Below the pieces are notes generated by a model, which made no database searches, was not told the DNA's origin, and saw only the letters and a list, made by a program, of their open reading frames with translations. A stretch of 64,000 nucleotides of DNA from a virus: IMG/VR virus record IMGVR_UViG_3300029923_000008, positions 79,430 through 143,429 of that record; one strand, given 5' to 3'. The translations under genes and the position numbers were made by a program. This document shows positions 1 to 7,756 of the stretch, piece by piece. Position 1 is the first letter of the stretch; the number at the start of each line of letters is the position of its first letter.

Positions 1-60
1 CCAAAACAAATATAATGACAATGAGTCATAGTATATGACAAATTGACATTATATATTTTT

Positions 61-339
61 TTAACTGTCAAAAACAATCATCATTTTATTTATCCAAGGA
101 TGTGCTTCAAAAAAAGCTAATACCCAATAATATGCTTCTGTGTCATAATCATCTCTATTTTCTTCAATTAATTCAGATTTTATCCAATGAGATATACCTT
201 CTACTGATGATATATTATGCTCTCTTATATAATCGCAACAGTCGTTCCATTCCATGTTAGAATTTATTGTTATAAATTCTATAATCTCACATTCATCTAC
301 ATAATGAATCTGTTTAGTTTCATCTAATACTTGTTTCAT
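61..339 (-). CDS. Hypothetical acidic protein, 92 aa
   Basis: No family is recognised. The protein is acidic and rich in Trp and Tyr, with no membrane segment or signal peptide visible. It is the second gene of a leftward pair, 10 bases after the gene at 350-532, and both probably use the host-type promoter at 547-578. The ATG start is the first Met in the frame. Confidence 0.75.
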   Translation of the reverse strand: MKQVLDETKQIHYVDECEIIEFITINSNMEWNDCCDYIREHNISSVEGISHWIKSELIEENRDDYDTEAYYWVLAFFEAHPWINKMMIVFDS

Positions 340-349
340 ATTTTTAAGA

Positions 350-532
350 TTAATAATACCAACAATTTAAACAAGCTTCAATATTATCATCAATTTCAAC
401 TAATGATTCTAAATCTTGACTTCCATGTGGAAAAATCTCATTACTTGAAATTTTTTCTCTTAAATCATCAATATGCTTTAATAGATTTTCTCTAAGAGTT
501 ACTTCATATTTTTTTCTATCTTCTTCTGTCAT
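350..532 (-). CDS. Hypothetical protein, 60 aa
   Basis: A short charged protein, probably helical for its first 35 residues, ending in CLNCWYY. No function can be assigned. Its ATG lies 15 bases from the -7 box of the promoter at 547-578, so it is probably the first gene of a short leftward transcript with 61-339. Confidence 0.7.
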   Translation of the reverse strand: MTEEDRKKYEVTLRENLLKHIDDLREKISSNEIFPHGSQDLESLVEIDDNIEACLNCWYY

Positions 533-546
533 TTTTATATTTTGTG

Positions 547-578
547 CAAAGATAATAAAATTATTTGTATCTTACAAA
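547..578 (-). promoter_or_regulatory. Bacteroidetes-type promoter
   Basis: Read leftward, TTTG (575-578) is followed by 20 bases and TATCTTTG (547-554). This matches the Bacteroidetes -33/-7 consensus (TTTG, 19-21 bases, TAnnTTTG). It sits directly upstream of the gene at 350-532 and downstream of the rtcB terminator. Confidence 0.7.
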
Positions 579-587
579 TTTTCGCAA

Positions 588-622
588 AAAAAAAGGATGA
601 AAATAATTTTTTCATCCTTTTT
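588..622 (-). terminator. Rho-independent terminator of rtcB
   Basis: A perfect hairpin with the arms AAAAGGATGAAAA and TTTTCATCCTTTT. On the minus strand it is followed by a run of T. It begins just beyond the stop codon of the RtcB gene. Confidence 0.85.
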
Positions 623-625
623 TAT

Positions 626-2020
626 TTAGAATTTTTTCATCTTTTGATAAGAAACTTCATTTCTTTCGTTGTTACGTTGCTTATCTTTCTTTTTTTGCTC
701 TTTCTTATCTTTCCAAGATGTACCTTCAGATTTATCTTTTATGTTTAAGATTGGTTTTATTTTATCAAGAATTAATGCAGTAGGCTCGATAGCTTTTTCA
801 ATCATATCAGAGTTTTTGTAAGCAAATGGTGATTCATCAATTGTACTTTTACATACAGATGTTGAATATATACCTTTCATTACTTTCTGAAAATCTTTTA
901 AATCAATTGACTCTTTTGCTTTTGATCTTGACATCAAACGACCAGACCCATGTGGTGCTGAGTTGTTCCAATCTTCATTTGATTTACCTTCGCATATAAG
1001 TATTCCATCTCTCATATTGAATGGTATAATCATTTTTTCACCAACATAAGATGAGATTGCACCTTTTCTTATGATAAAATCTTTGAAATCAACATAGTTA
1101 TGTATTGAATGAATTTCTTCATCAAACTTTTTGATATTCAATGCTTTTTTTATCAATGATAACATTGTTTTTCTACTCCATAGAGCATATTGTTGAGCAA
1201 AAATCATATCAAATAGATATCCAATAAGATACTCACCATCTAAATATTCTTTGTCAATATTAAGACTGTATCTTGTCCTTAATTCTTTTATTTTTTTATC
1301 AATATCAGATTTAGGATAAGTATTCATTGTAATGTCATCCAATTCCATGTTATATTCTTTGGTTGCAACGAATACTTTACCTCTTGCAACTTTAGTCCAG
1401 TATTCCGCAATTTTAAGTCCAAAGTTTCTTGACCCAGAGTGGACTGTTACCCAATAATCATTAGTCTTATCTGACTTACCAAGTTCAATAAAGTGGTTAC
1501 CACCTCCTAATGTACCAATAGATTTGTAAAATTTACCTTCATCAATTCCAATATCTTTCAATTTAGATGTTAGCCATTTATCATTGTATGATGGAGAATC
1601 ATAAGATGTCCCAAATTTTTCGTTAAATTTTACAATGAAGTTATCTGCAATTACTTGAACATCACCAAAAGGGATATTTTTAAATTTGATATCTTCGTGC
1701 ATACCAAATCCCATAGGAACATTTTCACGTATCAGATTATCAATTTTTTCTAAATCTAATGTGGTTCTACCTGAAAATCTAGCACTTAGCATCCCGCAGC
1801 CGATATCCACACCTATAGTGCTTGGTTTGAGATACTTACCCAATTCCATGGAAAACCCAATACAAATATCTGAGCCAACATGCACGTCTGGCATTAGTCT
1901 GACTTTCAACCCATTAGATGTTTCTGAGTTAATGACATTGTATATTTGTGTATAGACTCCTTCTTCAACTTCATCTATAAATATTTTAGCGTCTGTATAT
2001 TTACCTTTTAACTCAATCAT
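626..2020 (-). CDS. rtcB: RtcB-family RNA ligase
   Basis: This 464-aa protein is a GTP- and Mn-dependent RNA ligase joining 2',3'-cyclic phosphate or 3'-phosphate ends to 5'-OH ends. The family signatures appear in order: PDVH (44-47), GVDIGCGM (70-77, with metal-binding Asp72 and Cys75), GGGNHFIE (172-179), HSGSRNFG (194-201), HNY near 307, RKGA (318-321) and PHGSGRLMSR (356-365). His357 aligns with the guanylylated histidine. All key residues are present and the length is normal. It stands alone between its own promoter (2073-2103) and terminator. A plausible role, by analogy with the T4 Pnkp/Rnl1 pathway, is repair of tRNAs cut by host anticodon nucleases. That role is inferred. Confidence 0.95.
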   Translation of the reverse strand: MIELKGKYTDAKIFIDEVEEGVYTQIYNVINSETSNGLKVRLMPDVHVGSDICIGFSMELGKYLKPSTIGVDIGCGMLSARFSGRTTLDLEKIDNLIRENVPMGFGMHEDIKFKNIPFGDVQVIADNFIVKFNEKFGTSYDSPSYNDKWLTSKLKDIGIDEGKFYKSIGTLGGGNHFIELGKSDKTNDYWVTVHSGSRNFGLKIAEYWTKVARGKVFVATKEYNMELDDITMNTYPKSDIDKKIKELRTRYSLNIDKEYLDGEYLIGYLFDMIFAQQYALWSRKTMLSLIKKALNIKKFDEEIHSIHNYVDFKDFIIRKGAISSYVGEKMIIPFNMRDGILICEGKSNEDWNNSAPHGSGRLMSRSKAKESIDLKDFQKVMKGIYSTSVCKSTIDESPFAYKNSDMIEKAIEPTALILDKIKPILNIKDKSEGTSWKDKKEQKKKDKQRNNERNEVSYQKMKKF

Positions 2021-2072
2021 AATTTTACCTACTTTTTTTAATTAATTTAATTCTATTTTTTAATATTTTTTG

Positions 2073-2103
2073 CAAATGTACAACAATTAATCCAATTCAC
2101 AAA
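2073..2103 (-). promoter_or_regulatory. Bacteroidetes-type promoter of rtcB
   Basis: Read leftward, TTTG (2100-2103) is followed by 19 bases and TACATTTG (2073-2080). This is an exact fit to the host consensus. It overlaps the 3' end of the gene at 2087-2338 and lies about 53 bases before the rtcB start. Confidence 0.7.
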
Positions 2104-2338
2104 ATATTTTATTCAATTTATTCAATTTATTTTTTCTTAAAATTCTTTTACTAATGAAAAATGAATAAAATATTATATCGCATATGATACCAACATCTGT
2201 CATTATTGTTATTGTACTATAATTTCTACCTATTTCTAATACTTTATATTCTTTATTTACTGTTATGAGGTTATCATTTGTATAATCATTTTTAATGCAA
2301 ATTAAAAAATCTCCAACTATAATTTTGTCATATTTCAT
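2087..2338 (-). CDS. Small protein with KLNKI tail, 83 aa
   Basis: Function unknown. The N-terminal part (VGDFLICIKN, then ITVNKEYKVLEI) resembles a small SH3-like beta barrel seen in several neighbours, with VGD..(V/I)C.. and (L/I)..NK.Y.(V/I)..I. The C-terminus carries RKNKLNKLNKI, the tail shared by many small proteins in this window. It overlaps the upstream gene by 11 bases and is the last gene of the leftward cluster from 5333. Confidence 0.8.
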   Translation of the reverse strand: MKYDKIIVGDFLICIKNDYTNDNLITVNKEYKVLEIGRNYSTITIMTDVGIICDIIFYSFFISKRILRKNKLNKLNKIFCELD

Positions 2339-2660
2339 TTAATTTTTTTAGTTTTGATGTTCTATATTCTTTTAACCCAATAAATCTATTTATATCAAAA
2401 ACTGTATATCCATATATTTCCTCAACTTCTTCTAACATATATGAAGTATTTTGATATCTACTGCTAGTATCATCAAGTAATTCATAGCAATTTCCATCAT
2501 CATCCCAATATGATTGAATTTTTTTAATGGTATATGTTTTATTTATTTCTAAAGGATTTGATTTTTTGTATTTTAAACAATATGAAATGAAATCATAAAA
2601 AATGTTATCAGATTTAGGCGTATTATCAATACAAACCATAATATCTCCTACTTTGTACAT
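2328..2660 (-). CDS. Small SH3-like protein with KLKKLNEI tail, 110 aa
   Basis: Begins MYKVGDIMVCIDN and has PLEINKTYTIKKI, matching the beta-barrel pattern of the genes at 2087 and 2648. It ends exactly in YRTSKLKKLNEI. Function unknown. It overlaps both neighbours (11 bases downstream, 13 upstream), so translation is probably coupled. Confidence 0.8.
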   Translation of the reverse strand: MYKVGDIMVCIDNTPKSDNIFYDFISYCLKYKKSNPLEINKTYTIKKIQSYWDDDGNCYELLDDTSSRYQNTSYMLEEVEEIYGYTVFDINRFIGLKEYRTSKLKKLNEI

Positions 2661-2917
2661 ATTTTATTCAGTTTTTCTAATTTCATTTTTCTAATTATTT
2701 TTTTATCAGAAAAAAATCGTATTGGTACAAATTGACTCAATTTTTTGTTATCACTTCTTACCACAATTTTATTTTCAAAATGCCAATCAATATCCTCAAT
2801 TTTATATTTTTTCCCTACTGTCAAATGTTGATCCCAGTAATCATTATCATCAAATGTTACACAAGTGACAATTTGTCCTACTTTAAAATCATCGTTAGTT
2901 AATTCTGTGTCTTTCAT
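2648..2917 (-). CDS. Small SH3-like protein with KLEKLNKI tail, 89 aa
   Basis: Contains FKVGQIVTCVTF and LTVGKKYKIEDI, the same barrel-like pattern as 2087 and 2328, and ends RKMKLEKLNKICTK. These three adjacent genes look like diverged duplicates. Function unknown. It overlaps the upstream gene by 23 bases. Confidence 0.8.
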   Translation of the reverse strand: MKDTELTNDDFKVGQIVTCVTFDDNDYWDQHLTVGKKYKIEDIDWHFENKIVVRSDNKKLSQFVPIRFFSDKKIIRKMKLEKLNKICTK

Positions 2918-3176
2918 TTATTTTATTTAGTTTAGATATTCTCAATATTGAAATCACTTGAAGTTCAGTTAAAATTTTAATTTCATAACTATCATGTTTA
3001 CTATTATAATGAAATATAATAACTACAGTATAAAGTGATGAATTGAATTCTTTAACTATTTCACGAATACTAAAATCATATTTATTATTGAATTTTTTGT
3101 TATAATATTTTTTCAATTCTCTTAATAACAGTAGATATGATTTAGTATCTAAATTAGATACTATGTTGTCTGACAT
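2895..3176 (-). CDS. Small protein with KLNKINE tail, 93 aa
   Basis: Unknown function. A basic middle is followed by the stretch YEIKILTELQVISILRISKLNKINE. The upstream neighbour at 3161 has a similar run (YLSELQLNNISRINKLNKL), so the two are probably paralogues in their C-terminal halves. They overlap by 16 bases. Confidence 0.75.
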   Translation of the reverse strand: MSDNIVSNLDTKSYLLLLRELKKYYNKKFNNKYDFSIREIVKEFNSSLYTVVIIFHYNSKHDSYEIKILTELQVISILRISKLNKINERHRIN

Positions 3177-3451
3177 AATTTATTCAGTTTATTTATTCTG
3201 CTTATATTATTTAATTGAAGTTCAGATAAATAATGATGTTCTATAACATAATGATATCCTGTTAATTTATATTTTTTTTCTAATTTAACAGAAACAATAT
3301 AATCATAATTGTTATTATCACTTTTCATAAATCTTAATACACTATATACATTATATCCGAACTCTGATTCTTTAAGTATATTTATATAATATAATTTTAA
3401 TTCTTCAAGTAATTTTTGATATTCTGGTGAATTGCTGTTGTATTTATACAT
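3161..3451 (-). CDS. Small protein with KLNKL tail, 96 aa
   Basis: Unknown function. A helical N-terminal part (LLEELKLYYINILKES) matches LLRELKKYYNKKF in the 2895 gene, and both share SELQ...I.RI.KLNK near the end. This is a tandem duplicate pair. It overlaps the gene at 3444 by 8 bases. Confidence 0.75.
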   Translation of the reverse strand: MYKYNSNSPEYQKLLEELKLYYINILKESEFGYNVYSVLRFMKSDNNNYDYIVSVKLEKKYKLTGYHYVIEHHYLSELQLNNISRINKLNKLCQTT

Positions 3452-3779
3452 TAATTTCTATTAATTTCTGTTTTCTCATAAAAATATTATGTTCATTAAC
3501 ATTATCAAATTCATACAACTTATCATTAAATACTTCATAATCATTAAATGAAAGAATCACAGTTCCATGTTTTTCAAATTTAAAATAAATCTTTTTTTCA
3601 CTCAAAAGAGACATTTCAAATCTCTCATTAAATTTAGTATTCAAACAATTTATTAATGCAGATAAAATAAATTCATTTCTTTCTTCTAATTGAAAATAGT
3701 GTTCGATATAATAACAATTTTTAGGCATACCCCACAAACCATTATCTTGTTTTTTTGATTTTATAGGTATTATTTTCAT
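3444..3779 (-). CDS. Hypothetical protein, 111 aa
   Basis: No family recognised. The C-terminal FMRKQKLIEINV is a weaker version of the shared R..KL..IN tail. The middle (LSALINCLNTKFNERFEMSL) loosely resembles the N-terminal halves of 2895 and 3161. It is part of the leftward small-gene cluster. Confidence 0.75.
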   Translation of the reverse strand: MKIIPIKSKKQDNGLWGMPKNCYYIEHYFQLEERNEFILSALINCLNTKFNERFEMSLLSEKKIYFKFEKHGTVILSFNDYEVFNDKLYEFDNVNEHNIFMRKQKLIEINV

Positions 3780-3789
3780 AATATTTAGA

Positions 3790-4299
3790 TTAATGTATAT
3801 TACCTAAATTGTTCAATTCATCGTTTAATTTTGTACCAAGTGCTTCTAAATTTTTCAATTGATTTTTAACTTGATCTATACTATTATTAAATTCTTCTTT
3901 GATGTCTTCATTGTAATCAGATAATTCATCATTATTCATCAATTCATCTAATTTTTTATATAATTCTTTGTTTTCTATGTTATTCGCAATATAATCAAAT
4001 TCATCATTTTCATAATCTTGTCCATATTGGTATTCATTTTCAGATATTTTTTTATTTAAAGTTAGTATCTCATTTTTTGTTTTATCAGAAAATTCTTTAA
4101 ATTTAAAAGTATAATCATCATTTATAAGAGGACACCATTTTGGTTTATATTCATTTTCATTCAAATCAATATAAGGATTATTTAATTTTAAATAATTTGA
4201 CAATACACATACATCAGTGTCTGGTTTTCCTATTGTATCATAATCATACTCAGTATGACAAAAAGGACAATTTAAACATCCATTTACTATTTTTTTCAT
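3790..4299 (-). CDS. Cys-rich N-terminus with coiled coil, 169 aa
   Basis: The first 55 residues hold five cysteines (CLNCPFCH, CVLS, WCPL) that could bind a metal ion in a zinc-finger-like fold. The rest is acidic, rich in Asn, Glu and Lys, and predicted helical or coiled. No known family is recognised. Its ATG overlaps the stop of the small ORF at 4296-4466 in an ATGA arrangement. Confidence 0.75.
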   Translation of the reverse strand: MKKIVNGCLNCPFCHTEYDYDTIGKPDTDVCVLSNYLKLNNPYIDLNENEYKPKWCPLINDDYTFKFKEFSDKTKNEILTLNKKISENEYQYGQDYENDEFDYIANNIENKELYKKLDELMNNDELSDYNEDIKEEFNNSIDQVKNQLKNLEALGTKLNDELNNLGNIH

Positions 4300-4466
4300 T
4301 TTAAGTTATTTATTTTTTCAAGCTTTTGCCGTCTTTTTTCATTTGTTTTTTTTCTATTTAGCTCAGCAATCAATCGTTCATCAATTTTAAATGAGGATGG
4401 ATATAAGCTTGCAAAATCTAAGTTAACTACATTAAAAATATTTTCATTTTTTTTATTCTTTTTCAC
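4296..4466 (-). CDS. 56-aa ORF with a polymerase motif A-like peptide
   Basis: This short ORF starts with GTG at 4466 and ends at a TGA that overlaps the next ATG. Residues 13-24 read VVNLDFASLYPS, which matches motif A of family B DNA polymerases (D..SLYP). The real polymerase gene in this window has DFASLYPTT at the same motif. The ORF ends RRQKLEKINNLK, the basic tail shared by its neighbours, which supports it being a real protein. At 56 residues it cannot be a polymerase. It may be a fragment, a mimic or a chance match. Confidence 0.6.
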   Translation of the reverse strand: MKKNKKNENIFNVVNLDFASLYPSSFKIDERLIAELNRKKTNEKRRQKLEKINNLK

Positions 4467-5106
4467 TATAATTTATCTTTTTCAATTTTAATTTTCTATT
4501 GAATTGTATCAATAGTTCAGTATTCTTATATCTTAATACTGACAATTCAAAGCCATTAGTATTATAATGACTTTCTAATTTAGATATGAACATTTCAAAA
4601 TCTTCAGATAGAATACCATTTTTTTCAAATAATTTTGGCTTTCTATTTTTATTTTCAAATATTCCTCTAATTAGAATTTTACTTATTTCTGTTGAAAATT
4701 TTACATAATTATTATCATTGCAGATTTTCCAATTTTGATTTGATATTAATTCTTTGAATTTTTTGTTAGAATTTCCAATAATTCCCCAATAGTGATATTT
4801 TTTTTCATCATCATCGTCATCGTTACAACTACTTATGAATATTACATATGGAGTATCTTCATGTAAAGTTTTAAATAATTCATATTTAGATTTACAATCT
4901 AAATCAAAAACAGGATAAATAACATCTTTAAATTTTGATTCTATTGATAATCCACATTTTTCATCAATATCAATCATTTTTCTGAAGTATTTCATAATAC
5001 TATCAATTGATTCATATTTCATTTTTTCTGATGAATCATAATCACTATGATGTGTATATTGACGTAAATATGTCAATTCATTTATTTTACTTTTAAAAAA
5101 AAACAT
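4453..5106 (-). CDS. Hypothetical protein, 217 aa
   Basis: No family recognised. It is charged, with an acidic loop (DDDDDEKKYHYWG, residues 96-108) and a C-terminal NRKLKLKKIN that fits the shared tail. It overlaps the 56-aa ORF by 14 bases and follows the gene at 5109 by two bases, so it is probably co-transcribed with both. Confidence 0.8.
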   Translation of the reverse strand: MFFFKSKINELTYLRQYTHHSDYDSSEKMKYESIDSIMKYFRKMIDIDEKCGLSIESKFKDVIYPVFDLDCKSKYELFKTLHEDTPYVIFISSCNDDDDDEKKYHYWGIIGNSNKKFKELISNQNWKICNDNNYVKFSTEISKILIRGIFENKNRKPKLFEKNGILSEDFEMFISKLESHYNTNGFELSVLRYKNTELLIQFNRKLKLKKINYSEKE

Positions 5107-5108
5107 AA

Positions 5109-5333
5109 TTATTTTACTTTATATTGATTACTTCTATTGTGCTTCCAAGTTTTATACATTCTTATTTGATACATTAGCAATTGTTTCTTTTTAAACTTTC
5201 TTGTTATTCTTGATTGTTCTGGATAAAAGTGTAATCCTTCGTCCCAATAAGGATCTGTATTATCATTATTTAGAATGTTGTAGGTTCTGTTGTCAGTTAC
5301 TACATCTGATTTTTTACATTTGATTCTTTTCAT
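5109..5333 (-). CDS. Basic hypothetical protein, 74 aa
   Basis: A small Lys/Arg-rich protein (MKRIKCKKSD, RITRKFKKKQ) that could bind nucleic acid. No family recognised. It is the first gene of the leftward cluster, about 190 bases downstream of the promoter at 5521-5551. Confidence 0.7.
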   Translation of the reverse strand: MKRIKCKKSDVVTDNRTYNILNNDNTDPYWDEGLHFYPEQSRITRKFKKKQLLMYQIRMYKTWKHNRSNQYKVK

Positions 5334-5557
5334 TTTTTATTAGATTATTTTTTAATAATCTAATATTTATCTAATTTTTTCTTCATTTTATGTATTATTT
5401 TATCTTTAATTTTTATATATACTTTTTTGAATTGAATGTTTTTAAAAAATATAAAACTTTTTTTATTTATGTGATATAAGTGATATAATTTTAAACCGAA
5501 CTAGACTCAACTAGATTTTGCAAAGATAACAAAATTATTTAATAACACAAACTTTTT
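5334..5557. promoter_or_regulatory. Divergent intergenic region
   Basis: No convincing gene is seen here. It separates the leftward and rightward small-gene clusters. It holds a perfect inverted repeat at 5340-5363 (TTAGATTATT, TTTT, AATAATCTAA), a direct repeat GTGATATAA/TGATATAA near 5470-5487, a rightward TTTTTATATATAC element near 5411-5422 resembling the late-type motif, and the leftward host-type promoter at 5521-5551. The inverted repeat lies in the leader of the leftward transcript and could be an operator or a 5' hairpin. Confidence 0.5.
5521..5551 (-). promoter_or_regulatory. Bacteroidetes-type promoter, leftward cluster
   Basis: Read leftward, TTTG (5548-5551) is followed by 19 bases and TATCTTTG (5521-5528), an exact consensus match. 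It points toward the gene cluster at 5333-2087. Confidence 0.7.
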
Positions 5558-5845
5558 ATGACAAAATACATTTTAAACGGACAAAAAGGTGATTTTGATT
5601 GGAATCACAATAAAGAATATAAAACATGTCCATATTGTGGTTCTTCTTGTGATCACGGAGGTAAAGGATTTAATGATTGGAATAGAGTATATAATTGTGG
5701 ATCAATTATAACTGCAGAATGGAGTAATGATGGTTACACAGTAAATTATGATATAAAATGTGACACGCCAGAAGGAATTTATAGTAATATAGAAGTTAGT
5801 GGAAGAGTTTTTGCATCAGTTCATCATAATTATAATTATAAATAA
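5558..5845 (+). CDS. Zinc-ribbon-like small protein, 95 aa
   Basis: Contains CPYCGSSCDHGG and further Cys residues (YNCG, IKCD), consistent with a small metal-binding fold. Function unknown. It is the first gene of the rightward cluster that runs to the methyltransferase. Confidence 0.75.
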   Translation: MTKYILNGQKGDFDWNHNKEYKTCPYCGSSCDHGGKGFNDWNRVYNCGSIITAEWSNDGYTVNYDIKCDTPEGIYSNIEVSGRVFASVHHNYNYK

Positions 5846-5853
5846 AAAATCAT

Positions 5854-6144
5854 ATGACAAATAATAAAGTTGAAAGACTTTTAGCTGGAGAAACAATTAT
5901 TAGTAAAGAGCCAGGAAACTCAATGCTTCCATTAATAAAATCAAAACAACCTGTAACATTAGAACCAGCTACTTGGGAATCAGTAAATGTAGGAGATATT
6001 GTTTATTGTAAATATCACGGAAAATTATATACTCACTTAGTAAAATCAAAAAACTTAGAACAAGGAGTTCTTATCGGTAACAATAAAGGACACATAAATG
6101 GCTGGACCAAAAATGTATATGGTAAAGTAATAAATATATTATAA
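5854..6144 (+). CDS. S24/S26 (LexA/signal peptidase)-fold protein, 96 aa
   Basis: The sequence PGNSMLPLIKSKQPVTLEP has the GxSMxPxI nucleophile-serine motif of the S24/S26 clan (LexA, UmuD, signal peptidase). It is followed by VGDIVYCKYHGKLYTHLVKS, with a lysine in the usual place for the general base, then LIGNNKGHINGW and VYGKV. There is no DNA-binding domain and no membrane anchor, so it is only a compact catalytic core. It may process phage or host proteins, or it may be an inactive relative. The fold assignment is good; the substrate is unknown. Confidence 0.7.
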   Translation: MTNNKVERLLAGETIISKEPGNSMLPLIKSKQPVTLEPATWESVNVGDIVYCKYHGKLYTHLVKSKNLEQGVLIGNNKGHINGWTKNVYGKVINIL

Positions 6145-6161
6145 AAAATAAATAAATAATA

Positions 6162-6350
6162 ATGAGAGCTATATGTAAGCTAGATTACGGGCAGTTTGAA
6201 AATAACAAAACCTACAATTATTCACACACCAAAGACAATAAATATCATGTTGATGGACAATATGGAGACACAGAATTTAACAAGAGACAATTCGATGCAT
6301 TATTCACATCAGAAAAACCAAAAACACAAAACAAATCATTTAATTTTTAA
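6162..6350 (+). CDS. Hypothetical protein, 62 aa
   Basis: A small protein, possibly SH3-like, with CKLDYGQFENNKTYNYS resembling the NK.Y segment of the small proteins at 2087-2917. It ends KSFNF. No function assigned. It is 17 bases after the S24/S26-like gene. Confidence 0.7.
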   Translation: MRAICKLDYGQFENNKTYNYSHTKDNKYHVDGQYGDTEFNKRQFDALFTSEKPKTQNKSFNF

Positions 6351-6360
6351 TATCTAAAAT

Positions 6361-6615
6361 ATGAAGTTTCATGTTGGTGATAACGTTATATTCATAAATA
6401 ATTCTAAAAATATTTATGGATGGAATCTCAAGGAGTATAAAACATATAAAATATATGGATATTCATATCGATATTCAGATAATTTATCTGATATTTTATA
6501 TTCTGTAAAATTTGGAACCACTATTCAAAGTTGGTATCTTGAATGTGATTTTATGTCAATAAAAGAATATAGAAAATTAAAAATAAAAATGTTGAATAGT
6601 TATGGGATGTGGTAG
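6361..6615 (+). CDS. Small SH3-like protein, 84 aa
   Basis: Begins MKFHVGDNVIFINN and has LKEYKTYKIYGY, the same barrel-like pattern as the proteins at 2087, 2328 and 2648. The C-terminal EYRKLKIKMLN is a diverged version of the shared basic tail. It overlaps the next gene by 14 bases. Confidence 0.75.
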   Translation: MKFHVGDNVIFINNSKNIYGWNLKEYKTYKIYGYSYRYSDNLSDILYSVKFGTTIQSWYLECDFMSIKEYRKLKIKMLNSYGMW

Positions 6616-6865
6616 AGAAACACAAAATTTATTTCATTATATTAAATATAAGAATTGGAATAAAACTTGGAAATTAATTAAAAATTTTGATAGAATTACT
6701 TTTGATGATACATTTATGCCATTGATTTGTAAAATAAATGGTCACAAACCATATCAACCAGATAAACAATATGAGCCAGATAGTTGGGCTTGTAATAGAT
6801 GTCACAGATATATAAATTACAATTCAAGAAAAGAAAAATTAAAAAAATTAAAAAAATTAAAATGA
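6602..6865 (+). CDS. Small zinc-finger-like protein with KLKKLK tail, 87 aa
   Basis: Residues 42-66 read C..NGHKP....EPDSWACNRC, a Cys, Gly-His, Cys-x2-Cys arrangement like that of small phage proteins of the DUF1660 type. The end is RKEKLKKLKKLK, encoded by an A-rich run that immediately precedes the next ATG. The stop overlaps that start as ATGA. Confidence 0.75.
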   Translation: MGCGRETQNLFHYIKYKNWNKTWKLIKNFDRITFDDTFMPLICKINGHKPYQPDKQYEPDSWACNRCHRYINYNSRKEKLKKLKKLK

Positions 6866-7179
6866 AACTTTTTAAAGATATAATAAAAACTATAATCAAT
6901 TCAATTAATCCATTTTATGAAAGTAATAAACAGTTCGAACAAATCAATAAATTATTTAAAGAATTAAAAAAAAATCAATTAGATGTTTATAGATGTGAAA
7001 TTGATAGACTTCTGAATATGACTGAAGATGAAAAAAAAAATGAGCATGAAAAATTGTTGATATTAGAAGCAAATCAAATCATAAATAAATTAGAATCTGA
7101 TACAGAATTATACAAAGTATTTAATAATATATTAAGAAGAAATAAACTTGGAAAAATAGTAGATAATAAAAATGAGTAA
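6862..7179 (+). CDS. Hypothetical helical protein, 105 aa
   Basis: The ATG at 6862 is preferred over an upstream in-frame Met because it forms an ATGA overlap with the preceding stop and avoids a 64-base overlap. The protein is charged and probably coiled coil (EQINKLFKELKKNQL). Near the end it carries ILRRNKLGKI, a variant of the shared tail. Function unknown. Confidence 0.75.
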   Translation: MKLFKDIIKTIINSINPFYESNKQFEQINKLFKELKKNQLDVYRCEIDRLLNMTEDEKKNEHEKLLILEANQIINKLESDTELYKVFNNILRRNKLGKIVDNKNE

Positions 7180-7756
7180 TTTAATAGAACACGCTAAAAG
7201 AGAATTTCTAAAAATAGGTTATAAACCTGTTGAAGAATGTGAAAATGATCCAGATAAATGGGTACAAGAAAATGTGTTAGAGTTACTAGAAGTTTTTTCT
7301 AAACAAGGACATTCTGGGTTTTCAGCGTCATATGCTATTAGTTATTTTACAAAATTAGCTAATTTTAAGCCAATTGCACCTATCATGTGTACTGATGATG
7401 AATGGATTGATGTGACTATGGATGATAGTGAAATGTTATTTCAGAATAATCGTTGTAGTGCTGTTTTTAAAGTATCAACTGATGGTAGTCCATATTATTT
7501 GGATGCAATTGTTTTTGTTGATGAAAATAATTCATCATATACTGGCGGAGCACTTAATAATAAGAATGAAAGTATTACAAGCAAACAAACAATAAAAATT
7601 CCTTTCACACCAAAAACATTTTATGTTAATGTTATAGAGATTGATGATGAAAGTCGTATTAAAGATGAATCTCAATTGAAAGAAATTTGGAGTTATTATG
7701 AACATCAAGAAACAAAATCATATATTAGATATAAAAAATTAAAAAAATTAAAATGA
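7172..7756 (+). CDS. Conserved phage protein, 194 aa
   Basis: The sequence NLIEHAKREFLKIGY, VLELLEVFSKQGHSGFSA, DDEWIDV, FQNNRCSAVFK, and IPFTPKTFYVNVIE matches a conserved phage protein type that I recognise but for which I know no function. The body is complete and is followed by an added YIRYKKLKKLK tail like that of its neighbours. It overlaps the next gene by 4 bases (ATGA). Confidence 0.8.
   Translation: MSNLIEHAKREFLKIGYKPVEECENDPDKWVQENVLELLEVFSKQGHSGFSASYAISYFTKLANFKPIAPIMCTDDEWIDVTMDDSEMLFQNNRCSAVFKVSTDGSPYYLDAIVFVDENNSSYTGGALNNKNESITSKQTIKIPFTPKTFYVNVIEIDDESRIKDESQLKEIWSYYEHQETKSYIRYKKLKKLK

Noticed and set aside
542-748. Rightward frame of 68 codons opposite the end of rtcB.
   Set aside because: It overlaps the terminator and coding strand of rtcB and encodes a low-complexity hydrophobic peptide.
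5340-5363. Inverted repeat TTAGATTATT...AATAATCTAA as a terminator.
   Set aside because: It lies in the leader of the leftward cluster with no gene ending next to it, so an operator or leader hairpin is more likely.
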